Below, piece after piece: positions 11,901 to 23,644 of a stretch of 64,000 nucleotides of DNA. The notes under the pieces were generated by a model. The model saw only the letters and a program-made list of their open reading frames with translations. It did not search any database and was not told where the DNA came from. This stretch comes from Gautieria morchelliformis (lineage: Eukaryota > Basidiomycota > Agaricomycetes > Gomphales > Gomphaceae). Position 1 is the stretch's first letter. Each line of letters starts with the position of its first letter. A program made the translations under genes and the position numbers. The stretch covers positions 124,001 through 188,000 of the forward strand of contig WHVA01000134.1 of the NCBI GenBank assembly GCA_015179125.1, in the 5' to 3' direction.

Positions 11901-13080
11901 CTACAGATAGCCACAGTCCTTCATCCACCCTCGCGCATGTCTGCGTGTAATCCGATCCAGTGCCTCGTAGAGAAACATGAATAGCTCAGCCCTCTCCTTA
12001 CTTGCAACACATGCACGGAACTCAGCACCATGACATCTGAGGTGAGCTTTGATGAAGGAGAATGATTCTTCGATCGGGTTGAGATCGGGCGAGTACGGCG
12101 GAAGATACATCAGTTTGATTCCTCTGCAAATGCAAGATTAGACACTAGTGAAAACAGTTTATAATGGTAAAAACCTTTGGGCACATAAGAGTGAGACCTC
12201 ATGTATGTGGTGAATGGCGCAGTTATCCATAACAAGAATGCTCTGTGGTGCCAGGTAAGGGTTCATTACCTCTAAAAGGCCCTTCAGAAACCCAAGGAAC
12301 TCTGGACCGTCGTATGCCCCTAATTTGATATGGCTATAGATGATTCCATCTTGTGAGAGCGCCGGAAGGATTGAAAATATGAGTGGATATTAGCGATACA
12401 ATAATGGAGGCCCGTGCACAAATCATTACCTTTCGCCCCTTTGGAAACGTGCTCGCACTCGAGGCCTACATCCCTTGTAAGCCCATCCCATTACTCTATA
12501 CGTTGTGCGAAGGTCAATTGCGCTTTCATCTGTGAAACCCAAACGGTCCGGTGGTTCACTACCAATACGAAACTGGAAAGCAGTCCGCGAGGCTTCACCG
12601 CGCTCTGCGGCTGCCTGTGAAAGCTGGATTGGAGACAAATATAAAGGTTGTCATTCTTCGAGGATTTAATGACTCACTTTCTTTCTTTGCAAGCCAAGAT
12701 GTCGAAGTGTCCTCCAGACAGTTGATATACTTACTAAAATACCATGCTGCACCTCTAGCTCTTTGACAAGCTCATCGAGGTAAAGATCGGGTGAGCGTTC
12801 AAGAAGCGCAAGAAGAAACTGTTATAAAATAAAATAAGCTACAGCTAAACACAGACATGAATTACTTACTTCACTCTGAGCTGAGGTCATTTTTGACCCA
12901 TGAGATAGCCGCTTTGGCTCTGCCACGACGTCTCCAACATCCCGCCAGAGTTTCATTGTGCGTTGAACTACACGTAGTGACATATCGAGGTCAATTGCAA
13001 TATTGGTTGATTTCTTGTTGAGCTTGAATTTTTGGTGTATAACGCGATCCCGCAGATCCTTGCTTTGCTGTACATGTGAC
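11901..13080 (-). mobile_element. Tc1/mariner-type transposase gene (DD34E)
   Basis: Read right to left. An N-terminal helix-turn-helix region (~13080-12885: QSKDLRDRVIHQKFKLN ... DMSLRVVQRTM) is followed by an intron (~12884-12836) and a second DNA-binding part (SISTVWRTLRHLGL). The catalytic domain has TDESAIDL (first Asp), VMDNCAIHH (second Asp) and YLPPYSPDLNPIE (Glu). After removal of the intron ending near 12122, exactly 34 residues separate the second Asp and the Glu, as in Tc1. The stop is at 11901. An expected intron near 12430-12375 has a good donor but no AG acceptor where the coding resumes (TAAT stands where TAG would fit), so the gene may be dead. I could not find terminal inverted repeats in the flanks. 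Confidence 0.75.
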
Positions 13081-14638
13081 GAACAGGTTTAGGGTTGCCA
13101 GGGCAAGGCATATGAGCGATGGTGTGGGTAGTACATACAAGGAGAACGGAAGTTCCCAAAACACACACCCTGACCAAGAATTCTATGACATGAATCGTGC
13201 GACAGCATTTGCACCCTTACTCCCAATGCTGAACCCCAACTCAAGTGTAATTTTCAGGTGTCGAATGGCCACTATCCCGTTTTTATTGGTGAGTTTGCTA
13301 CTTATGCTTACTTTACATCCTCGCTGAAAGGGCTGTCACGCGTCCCAACTCTAAGTCCACCAGTGTGACTTGAAGCGCCCCTTCTACTCATACAAGCACG
13401 AGCAGTTCCTTCCTGTCGTCCACCCACACCCCAACCGACCGCGGCTCCATCACTCCTACCTTCAACACCCTCGCGATGACCACCGCCACGTCCCGCGCCT
13501 CCACGCGCTACCGCAACACCAACAGCGGCGACGCCCTCGCACGCCTCGAGGGCCGCCAGCCCAGTCGTGTCACGTCCACGCTCCCGTCCCTCTACCGGCT
13601 GCCGTTTGGGCCGGTATCCCCCATGTCCCCTGCGTGGAGTCCCCTGGGTGTCAAGGTGTGTCGACGCCCCCGCACCCTGCTAACCGTATGCCCAGTCTCC
13701 TCACGATAAGCTCCGTGTCGTCCGTGCTGCAATCGCACCCGCACCTGCACCCGTACCTGCACCCGCACCCGCACCCACACCTGCACCCGCTGCTGCCCGC
13801 TCCCCCACCACCCCGTCCTCCTACACCAGCTCACCCACCCTAGCACCTCCGCGCCCCTCACCCCACCGCATACGTGTGCGCCCCCGCGGTTTCCGAGCTC
13901 AAGAATGTGTCAGGATCAGCGAAGTTGCCTTATGGTGCATTGGCACTCGGTGCGGAAGGGATCAAAGATTTCGGGGCTTGTGCTACACAGGAGGAAATCC
14001 GACATTGAGAATGAACGCCTACCGTCAGATCTCACTGATCCAATGTCAGAAGAAGCTAAGCCCTTCCTCTCCAATCCTATGACACCCTCTTCTGGAGATT
14101 CTCCTGTAGTGGGTTCCCACCATTAGTACAAAGTAGCAAACAAAATTAAAACCTGCATTGAACTACATACAGTAAGCTAAGCTTGACATTGTTCCCCCCT
14201 CAGCACCCAAAATGCAAAATAAAAAATGCTTGTTTTATTCGGATTTTTTAGTTCTATGCCCTAGCTATGGTCCACATAGCTTCAGATATGAAATTTCAAG
14301 CGAATCGGAGCGATATCAAGCAAGATATCGTTGTTCGAAGTTTGCGCGCTAAAACGGAAGCAAATCCGACGCACGCCTTAGGTATGCAAACGGGTGTAAT
14401 ATTCAAGTATATTTTCGTACTAGTATATAAGCATTAGAGAACGGTTGCGTCCACGCTGTACATATATACTGTAGTATTGATACACATGATATGAGATTAG
14501 GGACACGCACTTCAAGCCAACTGTGATGGCAAGGGCCGGCCGACGCCGCACAGCCTTGGAAGCCGACGCACCCACAGATGTCAATAGAGTTCGGTCACTG
14601 GCCGGGCGTGTATCGCCTCTCTATCTCTCTCTCTCCCC
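13081..14638. other. intergenic, low-complexity patch
   Basis: No confident gene. A plus-strand frame at 13476-13709 starts MTTATSRASTRYRN and could be the first exon of a small Ser/Pro-rich protein, but no downstream exon is recognisable. 13727-13800 is a CCGCAC/CTGCACC hexamer-rich minisatellite. 14170-14520 is AT-richer and plain, and probably includes the promoter of the GT17 gene. Confidence 0.35.
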
Positions 14639-16081
14639 ATGGATTGCCGGCATCGGCGACTCCTCTCCCTCGCAGCCGCCCTCTCCCTCTGCTTCCTTCT
14701 CTACACCTACGCCTACCAGATCCGGAACACCATCTCCTACGGCTCCCGCCCACTATGGGACACGCCCGACGGCCCGCGGCGCGTCGTCCCCCACTACTAC
14801 GCGGAAGGCAGCACGTTCGACGCACAGCACTGTGCGCTGCACAGCCGGACCCTACGGGACCGGGCGCGCGCGCCGGAGGTGTGGGACGCGGTGCTGTTCA
14901 GCACGGAGCTGGACCTGCTCGAGATACGGATGCATGAGCTCGACGCCGTCGTCGACAGGTTCTTCATCATCGAAAACGACCGTATGTTTATTGCCGTTTG
15001 TGCCTTTTTCGTTGATCGTTGACCAAACATTGCTCTCTCGTATAGGTCCGTTCACGGGCATCCCGAAGGCGCCCGTCTTTTCGCAGAACCGCGCCCGCTT
15101 CGACGCCTTCGCCGGCAAGATCGTCTATAAGCTCATCAGCGGGCGCGTCCCCGCACATGGGGAAACGGCGTTCGACGTCGAGCGCGACCAGCGCGCTGCG
15201 ATGACCGCGCTGATCAACGCGCATGTCCCCGCGCAGGCGCGCCGCTCGTCGTCTTCTCGGACGTGGATGAGATCCCGGCCGCGCATACCCTCCGGCTCAT
15301 CAAAGCGTGCGCGGCGCCGTCGCGGCTGCACCCCCAGATGCGCAACTACATCTACTCGTTTGAGTGGCCGTACGGCTGGGGGAGCTGGAGCGCGCGAGTT
15401 CTACATGCATTCGAAGGCGACGGACGTCGTGTTGGCGGATGCGGGGTGGCATTGCAGGTGCGCGGCTTCTCCCATGGCTGGTTGCGGCTGCGGCTGCGTG
15501 CGCCGCCGGTGGCTGACGTTGACGTTGACGGGCGCTGCAGTTATTGCTTCAGGTATATCCACGAGTTTGTGACGAAAATGCAAGGTGCGGGTTTTCAATT
15601 CCCGGTGGTGACTTTGGCTGGCATTCAATCAATGTACTTATGTGTGGTTCGCGCGTAGGTTTCTCGCTCGCCGATCGTATTGGGGGAGATCGGTCCCTTC
15701 TCTCTCCAGCGAGGATTCAGGTGATATGCGAGGGTACGGATATATTCAACATGTTGCCTGAGGTCTGTCAATACCTCTATTCTACGCAATCGATACTCAT
15801 TCTTCATCTCGACCTTCAGGCATATCCCGTACGTCCTGCCAAATATTCACTTAACGTCCTCGACCCAACCGACCCCGCCAACCGATTATACAGTACAAAG
15901 ACATGCTCTCTCTGATGCATCCCGATGCGTAAGCCCCAGCGTCACGTGCTCCGAGATCCGTCTATATAGCCAGTCCAGCAGGTTGCAGAGTGCCGTCGGC
16001 TTACCGCAGCACCTCATACGGAACGCGGAAAAGTTCAAATTCTTACTGCCCGGGGGGTGCCAGCGCGCGCCCGAGGACTGA
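14639..16081 (+). CDS. GT17-family N-acetylglucosaminyltransferase-like protein
   Basis: Glycosyltransferase family 17, the family of beta-1,4-mannosyl-glycoprotein N-acetylglucosaminyltransferase; likely a type II Golgi membrane protein. Exons: 14639-14981, 15046-15457, 15541-15584, 15659-15762, 15820-15828 (only 9 bp), 15894-15928 and 15982-16081, all with GT-AG introns. The start gives a basic MDCRHRR head and a signal anchor (residues ~8-25). Family marks: [48 protein letters not shown] (the DxD-type motif), [34 protein letters not shown] and the C-terminal [11 protein letters not shown]. Exon 2 needs two frame changes, near 15240 and near 15390, which cancel. Several residues seem missing at the second. 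This is either a mildly damaged gene or base-call indels in GC-rich sequence. Confidence 0.85.
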
Positions 16082-18586
16082 ATCGCTTTACCGTGCGTAA
16101 GGGGTCCGGGTCCGAGTTCGTTGTTCGTCGTCGCACATTTTTACGCCCGCAACGGCTCGCCTTTTCGTCACGTGCGAGTCAGGTGTAGTGCGTTTATTTG
16201 CTAGGGGCCTCTTTCGCGCACCTCTGTTCCAGCGCAGTAAATACCAGCTTTGCGCCCCTCGTCCTCTGTGACGGCGGGTATGGCACAGTCCGCCCATATG
16301 TCCCGGCTGGGACGTATGGAGAACTCGTACTGGCCACACCAACCCCGACGGAAAGGTTGGACATGCGCCAGCTGCCGTCAAAGGTGTAGTTCTCACACAT
16401 TTCCCTTTGTATTTTCTTATGTAACTCAAGCACAGTAGGATGGATGCACGCCAGTCCTAGCCATTACTGTAACAACATGCGGCGTAAATTCACGGAAATG
16501 GTAACTCTGAACCGAATAAGCCATGCATGTAGCAGTAGCGGCAGCCGTCATCTCCTGCCAATGCACCTCGATTACGCCATGAGCCTCACACGTGCAGTAC
16601 CAGTACGCTCGAAAGCCCCTCTATATAACGGGCATCATGTATATATGAGAAGCATAGCCCATGCCGAGACCGTACACAGGTGATTGTCTTGAGACTTGCA
16701 GATCGTCGTCGCGCTACTGGGGGCGCCGTACGGTGGAGGTGTTCCACCGTAGTGAGAGGCGGGATATGGTGCACGTGCATCGTACTGGGAGGCGGCGTAT
16801 GGTGCCGGTTCACCGTACGAGTGAAGGCGGGATACGGTGCACCTGCGTAAGGAGTCGGTCACCGCGCGTATGTGGATATATACCGAGAGCGCTTAGCACT
16901 CTACGACACGCCGATCAGGGCAGAGATTGATCATTGTGGCGTGATCGTGATTGTGTGGCGTAATTGACTCCGCGTGGCGTGATCGTGATCACGTGGCACA
17001 TGCCTGATCGGGGTCGTGATGCGCCACGTCATTACGTCATCATGGCTCCCGTGTGTAAATGGTGATTCTCAAGAGCCGTCTATTGCTAGAGTCTTCCTAT
17101 CTACCCTCTGACCCTAGATTAGCTCTGTCCTGAGCCTCTTCGTCCACCTTCCACCGTTGTTCCCTCTTCCCACTTTCGGGCCTCTGGTAGTGTGCGTGTG
17201 CGTGTTTGTTCTGCCTGCGCTGGTACCGTCTGCCTCTTGGAACTCCACCTTCCCTGTTGTTCCCCCGTACTCCTTTCCTTCCTGTCTCTCTCCTTTGCGC
17301 TTCCCGTTCTGCCTCCTACCCCACCCGGCGTGAGTCTGAGGTATGCGGCCGTGGCGTGGCTAAGTGTTGAGCGTAAACAGCTTGCGTTCGACACATGCTT
17401 GGAGGGAGGCCTTCGGCGAGACGGATAGCTTATATTTGAAGTATTCGACCCTCCCTCATATTCTTGAGTTGACCTTGTCCACGACGTTCTGGTCAACGTA
17501 AGCGTAGCATTGACGGAAGGAAAGATGGGGAAAAACCCAGAAAGTCCCTCGACGCCTACGTCCAAGACAGAATCATTCTTGAAATTCAGGGCAATGCGAT
17601 CTACCGTGGAGTTATCGAAGCCAACCAACCAGCCCGCTCTCCGTCGGCTGCTCTCGCCGCTCCCGACCCCGACAAAGCATGTGTCCGCCAGTCCCGCCTC
17701 ATTCCGTCCTCTATCGCGCGTCGAGCCCATCCTTCCCCCGACGACTCCCAGGCCCCTATCGCCTCTCCGCCACCCCCGCTGAGCAGATTGCCTTTATCAA
17801 CCTCTGCACCTCCTCGCCCGTTGTCCCCGCACCCCAACCTGCAAACCCGGCCAGCTATCCGTTTTGATACCCCTCGCCCAACAGGGTAGCCCACACACGC
17901 CCTCTCTGCTTGAGCAAGGCTATCGGTTGTGTCATTCCTTCGGAGGGAGGCACTACTTTTTCGGAGGCTGCCACCAGGCGGAGTTGTCGCAGTCTTTGGA
18001 GGTTTGGGGCTTGTGCTGGGTATGGGGATTGGAAGTGGCTGCATTTGGCTTTGGCTGACGGGGCTGGTGAAACGCCTTTGTGAAACTCCTTGAAGACAGC
18101 GGGCTTGCGGGGTCATAGAGGGACACGCTGGCAGGGAACGGAGGGTGAGCCACTTGCGGGCGGATTGGTACTAGACGGTTCGGAAGAGGATGGCCATGGA
18201 CCCTCTCGGGACTTGATACGACCTGGAGAAGGCCTCCCTGGGGACAATACGGTTTCTGTCTGTTGTCTTTTAAGGGATTACTGATGACGCGCGACGTGGG
18301 GTATTGGAGGGTCTAGGCTGGCTGGAAAAGTTGGGAGGGGAGATGGACCGGGAGGGACAAGTGCTGCATTTGGAGGTCTGGTAGCGGACTTCTTTGAGGA
18401 TGGAACCTGAGCACTGGATGTTAAACGTTAACTACGTGTGACCTCATATCTAAGTAGAAGTGCGGGATAGACCGCCGGGGTCAACTTACTTGCGATGATG
18501 CATGTGTTGTGGGTGCGACAACGGATCCACAAAACTTTGACAGGCAGTGCACAGAGCTCACTCACTGCAAGGCAGGACATGATATG
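16082..18586. other. long stretch without a confident gene
   Basis: 16586-16862 on the minus strand encodes a Pro/Tyr/Gly-rich run (PYPASHYGGTPPPYG) that could be an exon of a low-complexity protein tail, but nothing adjoining confirms it. 16938-17040 repeats GTGGCGTGATCGTGAT and partial palindromes (GATCACGTGGC). 17510-17880 is Ser/Pro-rich in several frames and could be a decayed gene. I assign no function to any of it. Confidence 0.3.
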
Positions 18587-18780
18587 TGTTGGAGTTTGTA
18601 ATCTTCGCTGTATTTTGTGGGGCGCGCTTGGCGCCTAATAAGACCTAAGCCATTTTCGTCCCTACTGCGATCTCTACAGGTTATGGGCCCCGCCCGTTCG
18701 CTCCAGTTGTCGGCTCCCTCGGGATTGAAAAGCGTGCTCCCCCGGTGTTGGGGTCGAGAGGGCTCTCCCGTTGTAAAGTT
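18587..18780 (+). repeat. 5' LTR and leader of a split short LTR element
   Basis: LTR 18587-18678 (92 bp, starts TGTTGGAGTTTG, ends CTCTACA), preceded by ATATG (18582-18586). It is followed by a primer-binding site (GGTTATGGGCCCC) and a leader that matches 50859-50965 (CCTCGGGATTG, GGGGTCGAGAGG, TCTCCCGTTG). It is homologous to the LTRs at 50758-50858 and 51899-51984. An ATG at 18906-18908 sits just before the copia insertion. Confidence 0.8.
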
Positions 18781-18913
18781 CATCGCAAAGCGCTGTGACG
18801 TTCCAGGCATTTACCACATCGCGCGAGAAACACCCCCAACCACGTCGCACACACACACATCATTTGTTGCCGGTCACCAGTCAATACTGGGATTCATCAT
18901 TAACCATGGGAAC

Positions 18914-19171
18914 TGTTGAGTGAAACGGCACTTCCGGCGTGCTGACATAAGATGATGACGCGTACGAGGCACAGCCGCACAAGGAGTCAAAGGTATGGGA
19001 TAGAAGAAGGAGCGCAGCAAAGTACAATGAGCTCCTTGTACTTTGCTGGACAAAAGGACATGTTATAATTAGAGTAGGATTTTTTGTATTTAAGACGGCA
19101 CCTCACATTACTATAGATCCTCGAAACAACAGACTTCCTCACATCTTATTTGTAAGCATCTTTGACCTATA
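18914..19171 (+). repeat. copia-1 5' LTR
   Basis: 258 bp, begins TGTTGAGTGAAA and ends GACCTATA, directly followed by the primer-binding site. It contains a TATTTAAG box-like sequence near 19097. Confidence 0.95.
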
Positions 19172-22100
19172 GGTTATGGGCCCCGGCCGTAACTAAATAT
19201 CTAATCAAAAAACAATCTTTCCATATCAGCAATAATCGACCTACAATGTCCCTTTCCAACACCAATAGTATGTACAAGATCGATCCCCTGAATGGGGACA
19301 ACTACGCCGCATGACGCCACCGCCTCGAATGGATTCTCAATGACCAAGACCTTTGGGAAATCACAGTCGGCACCGATGTCGAACCTACAGCGGCGGACCC
19401 AGACAACGTAACATCGGCAGAAGGACAGGCGATTGCCGATTGGAAGAAAAAAGACAAGAAGGCGAGCAAAGAGATCTGTTTACGTATATCCGATGAACAC
19501 CTCGTTTATGTTGATCAATTCATGGGGAGTCACGCTATCTGGATTAGATTACAGGAAATATTCGAGTCCAAAGGTGCGGTCGGAATCGTCAACCTCCGCT
19601 GCAACTTCTTCCGTACCCTTGCAGAAGAGGGAGCCAACATGGAAGAACATATTCGAAAACTCCGGGGACTCAGCCAGGAACTGTGTGCCCGCGGCCAATT
19701 AATCACAGATGACGATTTCTCTAATACATTACTCACCTCACTCCCGGACTCTTGGTCTTCATTCATTACCGCGGTTAACGCCAGCGGCACTACAATTTCG
19801 TCAGACATCCTGATAGCCAGAATCCTGGACGAAGATCGGGCATGGCAAGAAGGGTCGGCCTGGCAAACAGCACTCAGAAGTCAGTCACACGATGAATCTG
19901 GAGCCACGAAAGGGAAGTGCCGAAATTGTGGCAAGAAGGGCCACTACATAAAGGATTGTTGGGCAAAGGGAGAGGGAAAGAAGGACAAGCACCAACATGG
20001 TATAAGTCAAAAGATAGTGACACTTCCCAACAAACAGAAGAAAATGATTTTGCATTCACCGCTGATGACGCAATTCTTATCTCCATCTCAACATCAGATT
20101 GGCTTGCTGACTCGGCCGCAACCACACATATAGCCCGAGACCGCCATTGTTTTTCAACGTACACTGAAGAAAATTCTACTATTAATGGCATCACACCCGG
20201 AGCCTCACTGAAGACACGTGGACCAGGGACGGTGCCTGTCCAATTCAAAGTTGGCACAGCCACTTTCGACATCAAACTCACTGATGTAAAACATGCCCCT
20301 GAAGCACCCAATAACCTAATCAGTGTAGGACGTCTCACAGATCTTGGACACATGGCCACGTTTACATCATCTGTCGTCGAATTCAAAGCTAAGTCAGGGC
20401 TTCTATTTGGCATGGGACAGAAGATAGGAAGAATGTATCAGATGAGATGTAAGGGAACGGCAGGAAGTGAGCCAAGAGACTTTGCAGCAGTAGCGAGGAC
20501 ACGTACCCTGGATTAGTGGCACCGAATACTCGGACACCTCAACCCGTGGACCATCAAGACTATTCAAAGTAACAACCTGGTTGACGGGTTACTTATCGAC
20601 GGTTCCCAGGCACCTACCCAGTGCACTGCCTGCATTAAGGGGAAACGCCATGTGGAGCCTTTCCCGAAGCATGCCGAGGAGACCGCCAGGGCACCAGGCG
20701 ATTTGATCGTATCTGATGTATGAGGACCAGCCCAAGTCGAGGGTCCAGCCCGAGAGCGCTATTTCTATTCATTCACAGACGCCAAAACCAGGTACTCCGT
20801 GGTTTATTTCGGGAATACCAAAGATGAAGCTCTGAAGAGCTTCGAAGGGTTCAAAAGTTTGCTGGAAACGCAAACCGGTAACAAAATCAAAGTTTTTCGT
20901 TCAGATAACGGCGGAGAATATGTTAACAAACCCTTCAAAGATTTTTGTCACCAGCATGGCATCATTATGGAAACAACCGCCCCCTATTCACCGGCACAGA
21001 ACAGTATTGCCGAACGACTCAATAGGACTTTACTCGAGCATGCCCGTGCCATGCTATTTGCCAAGGATCTACCTAAAATCCTGTGGCCAGAGGCAGTAGC
21101 ATATGCTTGCTACATTAAGAAGAGATCCCCGACCCGAGCTCTTGGATCTGCGATTACATCTTATCAAGCCTTTTTTGGAAGGAAACCTGATATATCACGA
21201 CTGGAAGAATTCGGAACACGTTGTTGGGTTATGGTACCGGATCAGCGCCGGGTCAAGCTGGATCCGAAAGCGGAACATCACCTGTTCGTTGGAGTTGCTG
21301 AACACGCGAAGGCCTGGAAGTACTACAATAAATTCTCAAGGCATGTCCAAATCTCCAGAAACATTTGATGCAAGTGACACTAAACTGTATACTATACCTG
21401 ATGGAGACCACGGTGGGATGGCTGCGCTCGAGGGGGAGACAGAATCGCACGAGCAACAGCCCGAGGAAACTGGAGCGGAGGCGGAAGTGAATGGGAGAGC
21501 GGAAGTGGAAGCGAATGACGTTGCCCCTCACACATCTGTGATAACTATGTCAACACCCGAGGAACAAGTGCCCGAGATCCGACGCAGCAGCCGAGTGACC
21601 AATAGGCCAGACTATCGGAAGCTCAACGATCCGGATCGAGCATTAGTCACCACGAGCATCATTACCGAACCAAATAATTACGCTGAACCAATCAGTCGAT
21701 CGGACGCCCCCATTTGGGAAAAGGCAATGGAGACAGAAATAAAACAGCACCAGCAAATTGGGACATGGGAACTAGTGGATCTACCGCCGGATCGCAATAT
21801 TATTGGGTGTTGATGGGTATACGCAGTGAAAACAAAAACAGATGGAGAATTCGAGAAAGGAAAGGCACGGGTAGTCGCGCAAGGGTTCACTCAGAGGCCG
21901 GGAATGGACTACTACGACATAACCTCACCTGTCGTCAAGTTCGACTCCTTAAGACTTTTGTTGGCTATCGCAAACTCTAAGGATTGGGAGATTGAAATGA
22001 TGGACGTAAAGGGAGCTTATCTCAACTTGAAACTGGAAGAAGAAATTTACATGAAACAGCCAGAGGGTTTCAACGACGGATCAGGACGAGTATTGAAGTT

Positions 22101-23236
22101 GCACCGCGCGATCTATGGACTCAAACAAGCGGGACGTGCTTGGCACCAGCGGCTCCGCAAGGAACTACTCAATCTCAATTACACCCAAAGCTCGGCAGAC
22201 GAATGTATTTACATCAGGAGATCCGGATCCAACATCGAGGCCATAGCTGTATACGTTGATGACTTGAGCCTGGTTGCAAACACAATCAGCGGGATGACTA
22301 GGATGAAAGAGGAGCTGAATGAGAAATTTGTGATGACGGACTTGGGGGAAATGAGCAGAATTTTAGGGATAAGGGTGGAGAGGAATAGGATGGAAGGAAC
22401 TCTGAAAATCTCTCAAGGAGCGTACATCGATGTTATGCTCGCTCGATTCCACATGCAAGAAGCTTACCCGGTCGCAACCCCGTTCAGCATTTCCACCAGA
22501 CTTGACATACCAGAATCGGGAAAAGTATCCAGTATCAACGTACCTTATGCCCAAGCTGTCGGCTCGCTCATGTACGCGGCACTCGGAACAAGACCTGACA
22601 TAGCCTTCGCTGTCCAACATCTCAGCCAGTTCATGAACTCCTATGGACCGGAACATTGGACCGCCATCAAGCATGTCCTCCGTTACCTTAAAGGCACACG
22701 AGATGGTGGTATTCTGTTCAGAAAAGAGGCAGGAGACAATCTTGAAATATTCACCGATGCGGACTACGCAAACCGATCTGACACTAGATCCATCGGCGGG
22801 TACGTTGCGATTCTTGGAGGAGGAGCAGTCGCTTGGAGTTCGAAAACCCAACGCACCGTCTCGTTATCTACACAGAGGCTGAGTATATTGCTATCACCGA
22901 AGGAACTAAAGAACTTATCTGGCTTCGAAGAGCGCTCCAGGAACTAGGTCTTGACCAGGCCCAACCGACTTCTATCAGATCTGATAACTTAGGTGCGATC
23001 ACACTTTCCCATGACGCGACCTACCATGCCAGGACCAAACATATCAATGTAGCCTACCATTTCATCCACGAGAAGGTGGCCTCTAACGAGGCTTCACTCA
23101 CCTATGTTAGGTCGAAGGAAAACCCCGCGGATCTAACGACAAAGGGGCTTGAAGGACATCAGCACAAATACTTACGCAATAAATTGGGATTCACCGAGGA
23201 TAGGGGGAGTATTGGATTTGCCGAAGTGAGGGGGAG

Positions 23237-23494
23237 TGTTGAGTGAAATGGCACTTCCGGCGTGCTGACATAAGATGATGACGCGTACGAGGCACAGCCG
23301 CACAAGGAGTCAAAGGTATGGGATAGAAGAAGGAGTGCAGCAAAGTACAATGAGCTCCTTGTACTTTGCTGGACAAAAGGACATGTTATAATTAGAGTAG
23401 GATTTTTTGTATTTAAGACGGCACCTCGCATTACTATAGATCATCGAAACAACAGACTTGCTCACATCTTATTTGTAAGCATCTTCGACCTATA
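23237..23494 (+). repeat. copia-1 3' LTR
   Basis: 258 bp, six substitutions relative to the 5' copy, followed by GGAAC. The Helitron array starts 22 bp downstream. Confidence 0.95.
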
Positions 23495-23644
23495 GGAACT
23501 CGAGTTGTTGTTGAGACTAGCCAATAGAGCCGTGCTTCGCACCGGGTTATTTAGGGTTAACATTGCACATGGGTAGTTAATAGAATCAAAGAATTATTTG
23601 GTGAAATGCAACTACATACATTAAATACAAATGGAAATACATAT

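Larger units (their letters stand above)
18914..23494 (+). mobile_element. Ty1/copia retrotransposon copia-1, full length, dead
   Basis: Two 258-bp LTRs (18914-19171 and 23237-23494) differ at only six positions by eye and are flanked by a 5-bp target duplication GGAAC (18909-18913 and 23495-23499). The primer-binding site GGTTATGGGCCCC starts at 19172; a purine tract (GTGAGGGGGAG) precedes the 3' LTR. The internal region reads gag (from ATG 19246, UBN2-type), CCHC knuckle (CRNCGKKGHYIKDC), protease (DSAATTHIA), integrase (SDNGGEYV ... YSPAQNSIAERLNR), reverse transcriptase (YVDDLSL) and RNase H. Stops at 19312, 20514, 20721 and 21811, and frame changes near 19985, 21366 and 22870, disable it. 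It belongs to the same gag-pol family as copia-3 but has a different LTR. Confidence 0.95.

Noticed and set aside
13370..13843. His/Pro-rich 157-codon protein
   Set aside because: Reflects the CCGCAC hexamer minisatellite. The neighbouring frame has a better start but no downstream exons.
14523..15572. 349-codon frame overlapping the GT17 gene
   Set aside because: Only its parts that follow the GT17 reading frame are meaningful. The Arg/Ser-rich stretches are out-of-frame translation of GC-rich exons and introns.
17119..17730. 203-codon minus-strand frame
   Set aside because: Low-complexity Arg/Ser/Gly content, no motif, and overlapped by equally long frames on the other strand.
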